Assembly: GCA_902566945.1 (NCBI GenBank)
Contig: CACFKZ010000008.1
Coordinates: forward strand, 1-38,432
Source of the DNA: an uncultured Pelagibacteraceae bacterium
GTDB lineage: Bacteria; Pseudomonadota; Alphaproteobacteria; Pelagibacterales; Pelagibacteraceae
DNA length: 38,432 nucleotides
Direction of reading: 5' to 3'
Position numbers and translations under genes: made by a program. Positions 18,110-29,339 of this stretch are shown piece by piece. Position 1 is the first letter of the stretch, and each line of letters begins with the position of its first letter. The notes under the pieces are model-generated. The model was not told the origin of the DNA. It was given only the letters and a program-made list of their open reading frames with translations, and made no database searches.

Positions 18110-18574
18110 TTAATTAAGTTCAAAAATAGCATCGACCTCTACTGCTACTCCTAAAGGTAAACTATTTACACTTACTGCAGCACGTGTATGTTCACCTTTT
18201 TTATCGAAAATCTTTGCTATAATATCTGAAGCGCCATTTATAATTTTTGGTTGATCTTTAAAATCATTCGTTGAATTCACATATCCAGTTAATCTTATAC
18301 AAGTTTTAACTTTATTCAAATCTCCTTCACAAGCTTTCTTAACATGTGCAATAATACTTAACCCACATCTTTCGGCGGCCTTATAACCTTTATCTAAATC
18401 TAAATCTTTTCCAATCTTACCTGTTATAAGTTTTGCATTTTCATCGATAGATATTTGGCCAGAAATATATAATAGTTTTCCAACAATTTTTGTCGCAACA
18501 TAGGCACCTACTGGTGCTTTTGGTTCAGGTAATTTTATATTTAAGCTTTTAATTTTGTTTTCTATATCGCTCAT
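18110..18574 (-). CDS. RidA/YjgF/YER057c-family protein
   Basis: Rid proteins hydrolyse reactive enamine/imine intermediates or have related small-molecule roles. The 154-residue product belongs to the longer subgroup (about 150 aa). It has YISGQISIDENAKLITGKIG, the middle LNKVKTCIRLTGYVNS segment and the C-terminal EHTRAAVSVNSLPLGVAVEVDAIFEL, where the Arg is the position that binds substrate carboxylate in RidA. It overlaps the topA stop by four bases (ATGA), indicating coupled translation. The exact substrate cannot be told. Confidence 0.88.
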   Translation of the reverse strand: MSDIENKIKSLNIKLPEPKAPVGAYVATKIVGKLLYISGQISIDENAKLITGKIGKDLDLDKGYKAAERCGLSIIAHVKKACEGDLNKVKTCIRLTGYVNSTNDFKDQPKIINGASDIIAKIFDKKGEHTRAAVSVNSLPLGVAVEVDAIFELN

Positions 18575-21139
18575 TTTCTTTTACCTTTTTTTTTCGTTTT
18601 ATCGTATTCTTTTCTTTTTTCAATTAATATGAGCGCTTCTTCCATAGTAAGATCGTTTGGATCTTTTTCTTCTGGGATAGTTGCATTAAGTGATTTATAT
18701 TTTATGTATGGTCCATATTGACCTTTCATGATTCTTACTGGTTTTTTATCTTCTGGATGTTCTCCAAGGTCTTTTATTAATGAAGACGAAATTCTTCCCG
18801 GTTTGGCTTCAGCAATTAAAGTTATTGCTCTATTAATTCCAATAGAAAAAAGATCTTCAACATTTTCAAGTCTTGCAGATTTATTTTCACATTTAAGGTA
18901 AGGACCAAATCTGCCAGAATTTAATATTATATCCTGTCCGTTATCGGGGTGTTGTCCTAATACTTTAGGAAGAGAGCATAAATATTTTGCTTTGTCTAAA
19001 TCAACACTGTCAACATCTATACCTTTTGGAATTGATACATTTTTAAGATGATCATTCTCATTTTTTTTCTTTCTACCTTTTTTCTTTTTTGTTTCTAATT
19101 CATCGGTTTCTTTTTCAAATTGCAAGTAGGGACCGAATCTACCATTCTTTAAGAATATGTCTTTACCTTTTTCGTTTTGACCAAGTAATTTAGGTTCTGC
19201 TAAGTTATATTGAGCTGCAGCTTTTGCTTTAGATAAAGGTCTAGTAAATTTACACTCTGGATAATTTGAACATCCTATAAAAGCACCCCCTCTAAAACTA
19301 TTCTTTAGACTTAGTTCTCCACTGGCACACAACTTACATTTTCTATCAATCGCGTCTTTATCATCTCTTTCAAAAATTAAAGCCCCTAAACTTTCATTTA
19401 ACAAGTCTAATACTTCTCTAGTTCTCTTTTCTTTTACTTTTCCAACATTTTCATAAAAATCTTTCCAAAAATTATCCAAAACTTGAACCCATTCAATTTT
19501 ACCACTAGTAATTTCGTCTAGCTGATTTTCGAGGTCTGCAGTGAAATTATAATCTACATACTTAGAGAATAATTTCTCTAAAAAAGCTGAAATTAACTTA
19601 CCTCTATCAGTTGGATTAAACCTTTTATTAATTAATTCGACATAATTCCTAGTTGATAATACTGAAATAATACTAGCGTAAGTGGAGGGTCTTCCTATGC
19701 CTAATTCCTCCATCTTCTTCACTAAACTAGCCTCAGAGTAACGTGGCGGTGGATCTGTGAAGTGCTGCTCATCATTTAGTTTTAGTATGCTAATTTCTTC
19801 ACCAACTTTGACTTCAGGTAAAATATTCTTTGCATCCTCATCAGTTTCTTGAACTTGATAAACTTTAAGAAATCCGTCAAATTTTACTACTGAGCCGCTA
19901 GCTCTAAAATTAATCTTATTATCGTTTGAGGAAATAATTATCGTATTTCTATCAAACTCTGCTGGGGTCATTTGAGATGATAAGGCTCTACTCCAAATTA
20001 ATTCATAGAGTTTAAATTGATCTGAATTTACATATTTTTTGATATCAGAGGGTTTTCTAGTTATATTAGTTGGTCTAATTGCTTCATGAGCTTCTTGAGC
20101 GTTCTTTGCTTTTTTTCCTGTATAATTATTCGGTGCATCTGGTAAATACTTATCTCCATAATCATCAGTAATAAATTTTCTAAAATTATCAATTGCTTCT
20201 TTTGAAATATTAGTTCCATCAGTTCTCATATAGGTAATTAATCCAGTAGTTTCACCTTCAATATCTACTCCTTGATAAAGTCGTTGTGCAATTTGCATTG
20301 TTCTGGAAGCTCCAAAACCAAATCGTCCTGAAGCAGTTTGTTGTAAAGTAGAAGTAGTAAAAGGGGCTAGGGGGTTACGTCTAAATACTTTTGTGTTTAC
20401 ATCTGAAATCTTAAATTTTGTTTTATTGATCACATCAACTGCTTTTTGTATTTCTTCTTTATTTTTGAAAGAAAATTTTTCTATTTTTTTTCCGTTAAAT
20501 AAACTTAATTTTGAAAAAATATTTTTATTATTTTTATTTGTAAAGTCCGATGTAAGAGTCCAATATTCATCTGGTTTAAATAATTCTATTTCCTTTTCTC
20601 TTTCGGTAATAAGCTTTAGGGCCACAGATTGAACTCTTCCTGCTGATTTTGATCCAGGTAATTTAGTCCAAAGAATTGGTGAGATATTAAATCCAACAAG
20701 ATAATCTAACGCTCGTCTAGCTAAGTAAGCTTCGACTAAAGGTAAATGGATTTGTCTAGGGTTTTTTATAGCATCAAGTATTGCTTTTTTTGTGATTTCA
20801 TTAAAAACAACTCTTTCTAAATTTTTATCTTTGAGAAGTTTCTTTTTTTCCAGAACTTCTTTAACGTGCCAAGCTATAGCCTCACCTTCACGATCTGGAT
20901 CAGTTGCTAAAATAATTTTATCTGAGTCTTCAGCAGCATTTGTAATTTCTTTTAAATATTTTTTTGGAAAAAGAATCAATTTCCCATTCCATTTGAAATT
21001 TATTTTCTGGATCGACAGATCCATTTTTTGAAGGCAAATCTCTTATATGACCATAACTTGCTAAAACTAAATAATCTTTTCCTAAATATTTATTTATTGT
21101 TTTTGCTTTAGCTGGACTTTCAACAATTACTAAGTTCAT
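18571..21139 (-). CDS. topA: DNA topoisomerase I, broken by a one-base frameshift
   Basis: TopA relaxes negative supercoils through a 5'-phosphotyrosine intermediate. The N-terminus starts at the ATG at 21139 ([20 protein letters not shown]) and reads to a run of seven A on the minus strand (plus 20965-20959). The next stretch ([27 protein letters not shown]) is in another frame. Removing one A joins them into 855 residues of normal TopA: TOPRIM Glu8 and Asp80/Asp82/Glu84, active-site Tyr about 303 in LITYMRTDG, one four-Cys zinc finger (CKLC...CSNYPEC) and three C-terminal GRFGPYL-type repeats. As given, the second frame lacks the TOPRIM start. The gene is normally essential, so a sequencing error or slippage is likelier than loss. 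Confidence 0.93.
20959..20965 (-). other. topA: Frameshift site in topA (7-A homopolymer)
   Basis: Seven T on the plus strand (A7 on the coding strand, in the context TCC-AAAAAAA-TAT). The upstream frame reads SKK-I-F and stops 13 codons later at TGC TGC TGA. With six A it reads SKKYLKEIT, matching the TopA family. Long A runs are both error-prone in sequencing and known sites for polymerase slippage. Confidence 0.85.
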
Positions 21140-21207
21140 TAATTGTTTATTTTCAAAATTAAACGAGTTTGTCAAATTTATTATTGAAAAACAAGAAAAG
21201 ACAGCAC

Positions 21208-21789
21208 TTATAACTTAATTTTATTTTCTGTAGAACTTTTAAGTCTTAAAATATTTTCTTTATGAGTAAAAAGAATCATCACAAAAAAAATAAAAAGTAT
21301 TAGGATATTGTTATTTATTTCGTAAAAATATGCATAAAGAAAAACTATTAACGAAGAAATCATTGAAGATAATGATGCAAATCTAAATAATAACGATAAA
21401 GAAATCCACGCTATGATAAAAATTAAAAAAAATTTATTAGATAAAGCTAAAATTACTCCAAGGTAAGTTGCCACACCTTTTCCTCCTTTAAATTTTAACC
21501 AAACAGGAAAAATATGTCCGATGAAACAAATCAATGCAGATAAAGAGGTTAAGTCTTCAAAATAAAATATTGTTATATAAACTGAAATGTATCCTTTAAA
21601 TAAATCAAGAGCTAACGTAGTTATTGCGAGAAATTTATTTCCAGTTCTAAGCACATTTGTAGTTCCTATATTGCCAGAGCCAACAGTTCTAATATCTTTT
21701 TTTAGAAATATCCTAGTCAAGAGTAATCCAAATGGTATTGATCCCAAAATGTATGAGTAAATTGCTACAATAATTAAATCTATATCCAT
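21208..21789 (-). CDS. plsY: Glycerol-3-phosphate acyltransferase PlsY
   Basis: PlsY transfers acyl groups from acyl-phosphate to glycerol-3-phosphate, the first step of phospholipid synthesis, in the inner membrane. The 193-residue product has several hydrophobic helices and the family motifs [15 protein letters not shown] (residues 12-26), [21 protein letters not shown] (the substrate loop) and [21 protein letters not shown]. Length is normal (about 195-205). Its start overlaps the pyrC stop by one base. topA follows after a 68-base gap; a dprA gene, often found here in relatives, is absent. Confidence 0.95.
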   Translation of the reverse strand: MDIDLIIVAIYSYILGSIPFGLLLTRIFLKKDIRTVGSGNIGTTNVLRTGNKFLAITTLALDLFKGYISVYITIFYFEDLTSLSALICFIGHIFPVWLKFKGGKGVATYLGVILALSNKFFLIFIIAWISLSLLFRFASLSSMISSLIVFLYAYFYEINNNILILFIFFVMILFTHKENILRLKSSTENKIKL

Positions 21790-23069
21790 TAGTTCGAATA
21801 TACCACTTCGCCTTGAAGCAAAGTCATTTTCACTTTACCTTGTAATTTTCTATTTTCAATCGCAGTATTTTTTGATTTTGATTTAAGTTCTTCAGGTTTC
21901 ACTACCCATGGTTTTTCCAGATCAAATATACAAATATCTGCGTCCGATCCTTCTTTAAGGGATCCTTTATCTATTTTTAGTATCTTAGCTGGATTAATCG
22001 TTAAGCACTTAATTATTTTTTCCAAAGGCAATGATTGATTATGGTAAAGCTCTAAAGATAAAGATAATAATGTCTCTATACCGATGGAACCTGTCGCTGC
22101 TTGTGCAAACGGAAGTCTTTTACTTTCCTCATCTTCAGGAATGTGATCTGATACAATTACATTAATGAGATCATTCTTTATTCCTTCTATTAATGAAAGT
22201 CTATCCTCCTCGCTTCTAAGAGGGGGAGATAATTTTAAAAAAGTTCTAAATTCTCCGATGTCATTTTGATTTAACGATAAATTGTTAATAGAAACCCCTG
22301 TGCTGAATTTTATTCCATTAGATTTATTTTTTTTAATAACATTAAGAGAATTTTTTGAGGAAATTTGATTAATATGATATCTGCAAGGAAATTCACTTAA
22401 CAAAGATAAATCCCTTTCAATAATAATCTTTTCAGCAATATCTGAGACACCTTGCAAACCTAATCTTGTTGCCACTTCGCCCTGATTAATGCATGAATTT
22501 TTAGCTAATTCATAATCTTCGGCATGTTGCATAATCAGAATATCAATGTCTGAAGCATAGTTCATTATTCTAGACATCAATTCAGAATTTTGGATAGTTT
22601 TATTAACGTCACTAAACCCAATAATTCCTCTTGCTTTTAACAAACCAAATTCAGTCATCTGATTACCCTCCATCTGTCTAGTAATCGAAGCACATGGAAA
22701 AAGATTTACCTTAGCTTTATCTCTACCCCTTCTAATTATAAAGTCCACCATAGATACGTTGTCTATAACCGGCTTAGTATTTGGCATAGTTACAATTGAA
22801 GTTACTCCACCTGCCAAAGCTGCTTGGCTTAATGTTCTAAAATTTTCTTTATATTCAAAGCCAGGCTCTCCAACAAAAGCTTTCATATCAACTAATCCAG
22901 GAATAGCTACTAGGCCTTTCAAATCAATTTTTTCTGCTGATTTAGATGTACCTGATTTTTTTCCAATGGATTTTATTTTTCCTTTTTCATCGATAACTAT
23001 ATTTCCTATTTCATCCATCTTTTGAGATGGGTCGATAATTCTCACATTTGTCAAAATTTTTTCTTTCAT
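21789..23069 (-). CDS. pyrC: Dihydroorotase-like protein (probably non-catalytic PyrC/PyrX type)
   Basis: The 426-residue protein belongs to the dihydroorotase/amidohydrolase family and lies directly behind pyrB. Active type I enzymes read DxHxH near residue 61; here it is Asp61-Met-Lys63-Ala-Phe65, so both zinc-binding histidines are gone. A further ligand position in YHxxHxS reads YHINQIS (Gln235). His182 and Asp308 (VSDHIPEDEE) remain. This matches the inactive homologues that assemble with aspartate carbamoyltransferase in several proteobacteria. A true dihydroorotase must then be encoded elsewhere. The gene abuts pyrB with no gap. Confidence 0.88.
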   Translation of the reverse strand: MKEKILTNVRIIDPSQKMDEIGNIVIDEKGKIKSIGKKSGTSKSAEKIDLKGLVAIPGLVDMKAFVGEPGFEYKENFRTLSQAALAGGVTSIVTMPNTKPVIDNVSMVDFIIRRGRDKAKVNLFPCASITRQMEGNQMTEFGLLKARGIIGFSDVNKTIQNSELMSRIMNYASDIDILIMQHAEDYELAKNSCINQGEVATRLGLQGVSDIAEKIIIERDLSLLSEFPCRYHINQISSKNSLNVIKKNKSNGIKFSTGVSINNLSLNQNDIGEFRTFLKLSPPLRSEEDRLSLIEGIKNDLINVIVSDHIPEDEESKRLPFAQAATGSIGIETLLSLSLELYHNQSLPLEKIIKCLTINPAKILKIDKGSLKEGSDADICIFDLEKPWVVKPEELKSKSKNTAIENRKLQGKVKMTLLQGEVVYSN

Positions 23070-24014
23070 TTATTTACAGTACAATTTTAAACATGCCATC
23101 CTAACAGCTACACCTAATTCAACTTGTTCTTTCACGAGACTAACATTTATGTCATCTGCTAGCTTAGTATCAATCTCAACACCTCTGTTCATTGGACCAG
23201 GGTGCATTAGTAAAGCATCTTTTTTTGCAAACTTTAGTTTTTCTGGCGTTAGTCCAAAAAATTCGTAATATTCTCTCTTTGATGGAAGAAAAGATCCCTG
23301 CATTCTTTCATTTTGTAATCTTAACATCATAACAATATCACACCCATCTAATCCTTTTTTCATATCGGTAAATGATTTAACACCTAAGTTATCTATCCCT
23401 TTAGGCATTAAAGTTTTTGGTGCAATGACATTTACCTCTGCACCCAACATATTCATTAAATAAATGTTAGACCTAGCAACTCTTGAATGAAGAATGTCTC
23501 CGCAAATTGCAATTTTTAATCCCTCAATGTTACCTTTTCTATTAATAATTGTTAAAGCATCAAGTAAGGCTTGTGTAGGGTGTTCTCTCCTTCCATCACC
23601 TGCATTGATGACCGTACAATTTACTTTTTGTGAAAGAAGATTTGGTGCACCCGAGTCTTGATGTCTTATAACAATGATATCAGGATGCATGGCATTTAAT
23701 GTCATGGCAGTGTCAATTAATGTTTCACCTTTTTTCAATGCAGAGTTTCCCATATTCATCGTCATAACGTCCGCTCCTAGTCTTTTTCCAGCTAAATCAA
23801 ATGAACTTTGTGTCCTTGTAGAAGGTTCAAAAAATAAGTTTATTTGAGTTTTTCCCCTAAGGACATCTAGTTTTTTAGAACTTCCCCTGTTTAATTTTAT
23901 AAAGGATTTTGCTTCGGTTAAAATCTCTTTTGCCTCGAGAACTGATAAATTTTGAATACCTAATAGATGTTTGGGAGTGTTTTTAATAGCTGTAACTTTT
24001 TTTTCAGTTGCCAT
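23070..24014 (-). CDS. pyrB: Aspartate carbamoyltransferase catalytic chain
   Basis: PyrB joins carbamoyl phosphate and aspartate in the committed step of pyrimidine synthesis. The carbamoyl-phosphate motif [20 protein letters not shown], the [12 protein letters not shown] block and [13 protein letters not shown] identify it. The ATG at 24014 ([11 protein letters not shown]) is preferred over an in-frame TTG at 24023, giving 314 residues, the family's normal size. No pyrI regulatory chain follows; instead a PyrC-like gene begins immediately after the stop. That arrangement fits an ATCase-pseudodihydroorotase complex. Confidence 0.95.
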   Translation of the reverse strand: MATEKKVTAIKNTPKHLLGIQNLSVLEAKEILTEAKSFIKLNRGSSKKLDVLRGKTQINLFFEPSTRTQSSFDLAGKRLGADVMTMNMGNSALKKGETLIDTAMTLNAMHPDIIVIRHQDSGAPNLLSQKVNCTVINAGDGRREHPTQALLDALTIINRKGNIEGLKIAICGDILHSRVARSNIYLMNMLGAEVNVIAPKTLMPKGIDNLGVKSFTDMKKGLDGCDIVMMLRLQNERMQGSFLPSKREYYEFFGLTPEKLKFAKKDALLMHPGPMNRGVEIDTKLADDINVSLVKEQVELGVAVRMACLKLYCK

Positions 24015-24049
24015 TAAAATCAACTCTATAGGCCTTTTACTATATTATA

Positions 24050-24514
24050 TCAAGTATTTTTTTTATGATAATAATCTAGAATCCCTTGAAGTATAAATTG
24101 AGCAGAATTCTCGTCTAATTTCTTCACTTTTTTTGATGAATTAATTGCTAAATCATTAGATAGATTAAAGGCTCCCTGGCTAGATAGTCTCTCATCCCAT
24201 AAGGTGATATTTTCTGTAATATCTTTTGAAAGATTTTTAGCTAGATCTTTAGCTGATTGTGAAGAAGGCCCTTCCGTTCCATCCATATTAATTGGATTGC
24301 CTATGACTATTCCGTCTATGTCATATTCTTTGACAATTTTCTTAATTTGATCAACTAGGTCTTTATAATTTTCTTTAATAATCGTGGTGTATGGCGTAGC
24401 TACAATTTTATTTTCATCTGATAGAGCTATTCCTATTCTTTTGCCGCCAGGATCAATGCCTATTAATCTTGATTTTTTCTTGGTTTTTTCAATAAATACG
24501 TCAATATCGAGCAT
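24050..24514 (-). CDS. ruvX: RuvX/YqgF-family Holliday junction resolvase-like nuclease
   Basis: YqgF (RuvX) is an RNase H-fold nuclease, linked in bacteria to processing of 16S rRNA and/or Holliday junctions. The 154-residue product has the N-terminal RLIGIDPGGKRIGIALSDEN with the first catalytic Asp, VIGNPINMDGTEGPSSQSA in the middle, and TLWDERLSSQGA with a later acidic residue. A short Lys-rich leader precedes the fold. It diverges from gatC across 51 bases and is separated from pyrB by 35 bases. Confidence 0.92.
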   Translation of the reverse strand: MLDIDVFIEKTKKKSRLIGIDPGGKRIGIALSDENKIVATPYTTIIKENYKDLVDQIKKIVKEYDIDGIVIGNPINMDGTEGPSSQSAKDLAKNLSKDITENITLWDERLSSQGAFNLSNDLAINSSKKVKKLDENSAQFILQGILDYYHKKNT

Positions 24515-24565
24515 GAAATTTACCTAATTTGTGATAAAACACATTTAAATTAACTTATTGCACAA

Positions 24566-24852
24566 ATGTCCTTAGATAAAGAGAAAATTAAACATGTAGC
24601 AAAATTAGCTCGAATTTCAGTTGATGAAGCTAAAGTAGATAGCTTAACCAAAGATTTAAACTCAATTTTCAAGTTTATTGAACAATTAAATGAACTGAAT
24701 ACTGATAAAGTTGAACCATTAACATCGATTTTAAACCAGTCTTTGAGATCAAGGAAAGACGAAATCATTGATGGCAAGATAAGAGAAAAAATTCTTAAAA
24801 ATTCTCCAAAAAAAAATGAGGAGTTTTTTGTAGTTCCAAAGGTGGTTGAGTA

Positions 24853-24853
<1 letters not shown>
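24566..24853 (+). CDS. gatC: Asp/Glu-tRNA amidotransferase subunit C
   Basis: GatC holds GatA and GatB together in the GatCAB complex. It corrects misacylated Asp-tRNA(Asn) and/or Glu-tRNA(Gln). The 95-residue product has the family pattern: [45 protein letters not shown] and the C-terminal [23 protein letters not shown]. Length is typical. Its stop overlaps gatA by one base. The start is the only ATG fitting the alignment. Confidence 0.95.
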
Positions 24854-26306
<1,453 letters not shown>

Positions 26307-26310
<4 letters not shown>

Positions 26311-27776
26311 GCAAAGAAAAATTTGATTATTTTATAAATGGTGAGAAAGGGAAGTATGAAGTAGTTATAGGTTTAGAAGTTCATGCTCAAGTCCTTTCTA
26401 ATTCTAAACTTTTTTCAGGCTCCTCAACTAAATTCGGAGCTGATCCTAACAAACAAGTAAGTTTAATTGACTCTGCTTTTCCCGGAATGCTACCAGTAAT
26501 CAATGAGGAGTGCGTGAAACAAGCTGTAAGAACAGGCTTAGGTTTAAATGCAAAAATAAATAATTATTCAGTATTCGATAGAAAAAATTATTTTTATGCA
26601 GATCTTCCACAGGGCTACCAGATTTCCCAATATAAAAATCCTATTGTTGGTGAAGGAAAAGTTTTACTGGATATGCCTTATGGTTCAAAAGAAATTGGCA
26701 TTGAAAGACTTCATTTAGAACAGGACGCAGGTAAAAGTATCCATGATATGGATCCTTCAAGCACCTATGTTGATTTAAATCGTTCTGGAATAGCTTTAAT
26801 GGAAATCGTTAGCAAACCCCATCTTCGTTCACCCGATGAAGTAAATGCTTACATAAAAAAATTAAGAACCATTATGAGATACTTGGGCACATGTGATGGC
26901 AATATGCAAGAAGGTTCATTAAGAGCAGATGTAAATGTATCAGTAAGAAAAGTAGGCGATAAAAATTTCGGCACAAGATGTGAGATTAAAAATGTAAATT
27001 CAATTAAATTTATGCAAATGGCGATTGAATATGAGGCTAATCGACAAGTTGAATTACTAGAGGATGGAAAAGAGATAGACCAAGAAACAAGATTATTTGA
27101 TACAAAAAAAAATCAAACAAGATCAATGAGATCAAAAGAAGATGCTCACGATTATAGATACTTTCCTGATCCAGATCTTTTACCCTTAAAACTTGAACAA
27201 AAATTAATTGATGATTTAAAAAAATCTTTGCCAGAGTTGCCAGATAATAAGAAGGAGAGATTTATTCAAGAATATGGGCTTAACTCATACGAAGCAAACG
27301 TATTGGTTTCCGAAAAAGAAATCTCTGATTATTATGAGGAAGTTGCAAAATTATCTGACAAAAAACTAGCAGCTACATGGATGATGGGTGATTTATTTGC
27401 AATGCTCAACGACAAAGGACTTAATATTTCTAACTCACCAATTTCTGCTAAAAATTTTGCTGAGTTAGTTCAATCAATTAAATCTGGAGAGATTTCAGGA
27501 AGAATAGCAAAAGAAGTTTTCGAAATTATGGTTGAAAGCGGTGATAACCCAAAAAAAATCATAGAGTCAAAAGGGATGAAACAACAAAGCGATCCTAAAG
27601 AATTAGAAAAAATGATTAATGAAATACTATCAAAAAATAAAGATAAAGTTGATCAATATAAAGCTGGAAAAGAAAAATTGTTTGGTTTTTTTGTTGGACA
27701 GGTTATGAAATTATCTAGTGGGAAAGCAAACCCTCAATTGACAAATGAAATTCTAAAAAAACTTTTAAAAGGCTAA
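26307..27776 (+). CDS. gatB: Asp/Glu-tRNA amidotransferase subunit B
   Basis: GatB binds the misacylated tRNA and phosphorylates the side chain with ATP before amidation. The ATG at 26307 (MSKEKFDYF) is chosen over an in-frame GTG at 26298 because it overlaps the gatA stop in ATGA. This gives 489 residues, the usual length. Motifs include [21 protein letters not shown] at the start, [31 protein letters not shown] and RCEIKNVNS. The C-terminal YqeY-like tail domain is present (about 345-489). Confidence 0.97.
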
Positions 27777-27778
27777 TT

Positions 27779-28432
27779 ATGCCTAAGAAATTAGATTTAA
27801 CTGAAAATCTTGAAAAATACATTATTGATCATTCAGAATCTTTGACTGATGTTCAGAAAGAGATAATTCAATATAATATAAGTCTTGGTGATCAACAGAG
27901 ATTACAGATTTCAGTTTCTCAAGCACAATTTCTACAAACATTAATTAAAATCTCTAATATTAAAAAGATTTTAGAAATTGGAAGTTTTACAGGCTTCAGC
28001 GCTTTATCAATGGCCTTAGCCCTTCCATCTGATGGTCTTCTTATTAGCTTAGATAAAAGTCCTGAATTCAGTATGAAAGCACAATCATTTTATAAAAAAG
28101 CAAATGAAAAAAAAATAAAGCAAATTGTAAAACCTGCCACTGAAAGCCTTAATGAATTGAAAGATTCAAGTCAAAGATTTGATTTAATTTTTATTGATGC
28201 TGATAAGGAAAATTACCTTAAATACTATGAAGCATCTATGGACCTTATTAATAAAAATGGACTTATTGTTATAGATAATGTTTTATGGCACGGTGAAGTA
28301 ATAGATGATACGAAAAACGATAAATTTACAAATATTATTAGGGAATTTAATACACACATTAAGAAAGATAGCAGAGTTGCAAATAATATTTTTCCAATAG
28401 GTGATGGACTTACAATTTGTATAAAAAAATAA
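27779..28432 (+). CDS. SAM-dependent O-methyltransferase (class-I, caffeoyl-CoA OMT-like)
   Basis: The product (217 aa) resembles cation-dependent O-methyltransferases, which act on catechol-type or other small substrates using S-adenosylmethionine. It has the SAM motif ILEIGSFTGFSALSMALALP (about residues 62-80), FDLIFIDADKENYLKYYE and NGLIVIDNVLWHGEV, with the metal-binding acidic residues expected of the family. The substrate is not known. It follows gatB by two bases and shares a TAATG overlap with the next gene. Confidence 0.88.
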   Translation: MPKKLDLTENLEKYIIDHSESLTDVQKEIIQYNISLGDQQRLQISVSQAQFLQTLIKISNIKKILEIGSFTGFSALSMALALPSDGLLISLDKSPEFSMKAQSFYKKANEKKIKQIVKPATESLNELKDSSQRFDLIFIDADKENYLKYYEASMDLINKNGLIVIDNVLWHGEVIDDTKNDKFTNIIREFNTHIKKDSRVANNIFPIGDGLTICIKK

Positions 28433-29337
28433 TGTATACAATTTTTGGTTTTTATAAGTTTAAAAAGATTAAATTTTTGAAAAAATATAAAGCTTTATTT
28501 CAAAAAGAACTTTTTAAAAATAATGTGAGAGGCACAATAATTTTATCAGCAGAGGGCATAAATGGAACAATTGCAGGCAAAAAAGATGATATTAGTAAAA
28601 TAATAAAGATTATAAAAAGACAATATCGGTTGAAGGATTTTGATAGTAAGAATATTTCTGAGAGTCTTTTTCAACCATTCCACAAAGGTAAAATAAAAAT
28701 CAAAAATGAAGTTGTTCCATTGGGTTTAAAAATAAACCCAAAGAATAAAAAACTTAATAGATATGTTTCTGGAAAGTCATGGAATAAACTTATTTCAAAT
28801 AAAGAAACTTTAGTTATAGACGCTAGAAAACCATTTGAATATGAAGTGGGCACATTTAAAAATTCTATAAATCCAAATATTCAAAATTTTAGAGATTTTC
28901 CAAAATATCTAAAAAAAGTCGATAAAGCTAAAGTTGTAGCAATGTTTTGTACAGGAGGAATTAGATGTGAAAAGGCCTCCATATTTTTAAAAAGAAAAGG
29001 TTTTAAAAATGTTTTTCAATTAAAAGGTGGAATACTTAATTATTTGAAAAAAACTGAGAGGAAAGATAGTCTATGGAAAGGAGAATGTTTCGTTTTTGAT
29101 AATAGAGTATCTCTTAAACACAAATTAAAACAAGGAACTTACTCTGTATGCAGTGGATGTCGAATGACTTTTTCAATAAAAGATAAAAAATCTTTTAAAT
29201 ATGAAGAGGGTGTTTCGTGCCCAAGGTGTTATGACACACTCTCAAATTCACAAAAAACAAGATTTCGTATGAGGCAAAATCAAATTAATCTTGCTAAAAA
29301 AGATGGAAGAAAGCATAAATTTCAAAAGGAATATTAA
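28432..29337 (+). CDS. trhO: tRNA uridine-34 hydroxylase TrhO (YceA-type rhodanese)
   Basis: TrhO hydroxylates wobble uridine 34 of tRNAs as the first step to 5-(carboxy)methoxyuridine, in an oxygen-dependent reaction. The protein has an N-terminal YceA domain (SAEGINGTIAGKKDDIS), a rhodanese domain with catalytic cysteine in MFCTGGIRCEKASIFLKRKGF, and a C-terminal cysteine pair CSGCR and CPRC likely binding zinc. The ATG at 28432 is preferred over an in-frame TTG at 28417, because it overlaps the previous stop (TAATG). This gives 301 residues. Confidence 0.93.
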   Translation: MYTIFGFYKFKKIKFLKKYKALFQKELFKNNVRGTIILSAEGINGTIAGKKDDISKIIKIIKRQYRLKDFDSKNISESLFQPFHKGKIKIKNEVVPLGLKINPKNKKLNRYVSGKSWNKLISNKETLVIDARKPFEYEVGTFKNSINPNIQNFRDFPKYLKKVDKAKVVAMFCTGGIRCEKASIFLKRKGFKNVFQLKGGILNYLKKTERKDSLWKGECFVFDNRVSLKHKLKQGTYSVCSGCRMTFSIKDKKSFKYEEGVSCPRCYDTLSNSQKTRFRMRQNQINLAKKDGRKHKFQKEY

Positions 29338-29339
29338 TT

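Noticed and set aside
20930..21175. A short open frame at the topA start as a separate gene
   Set aside because: It encodes the exact TopA N-terminus and simply ends by the frameshift; it is part of topA.
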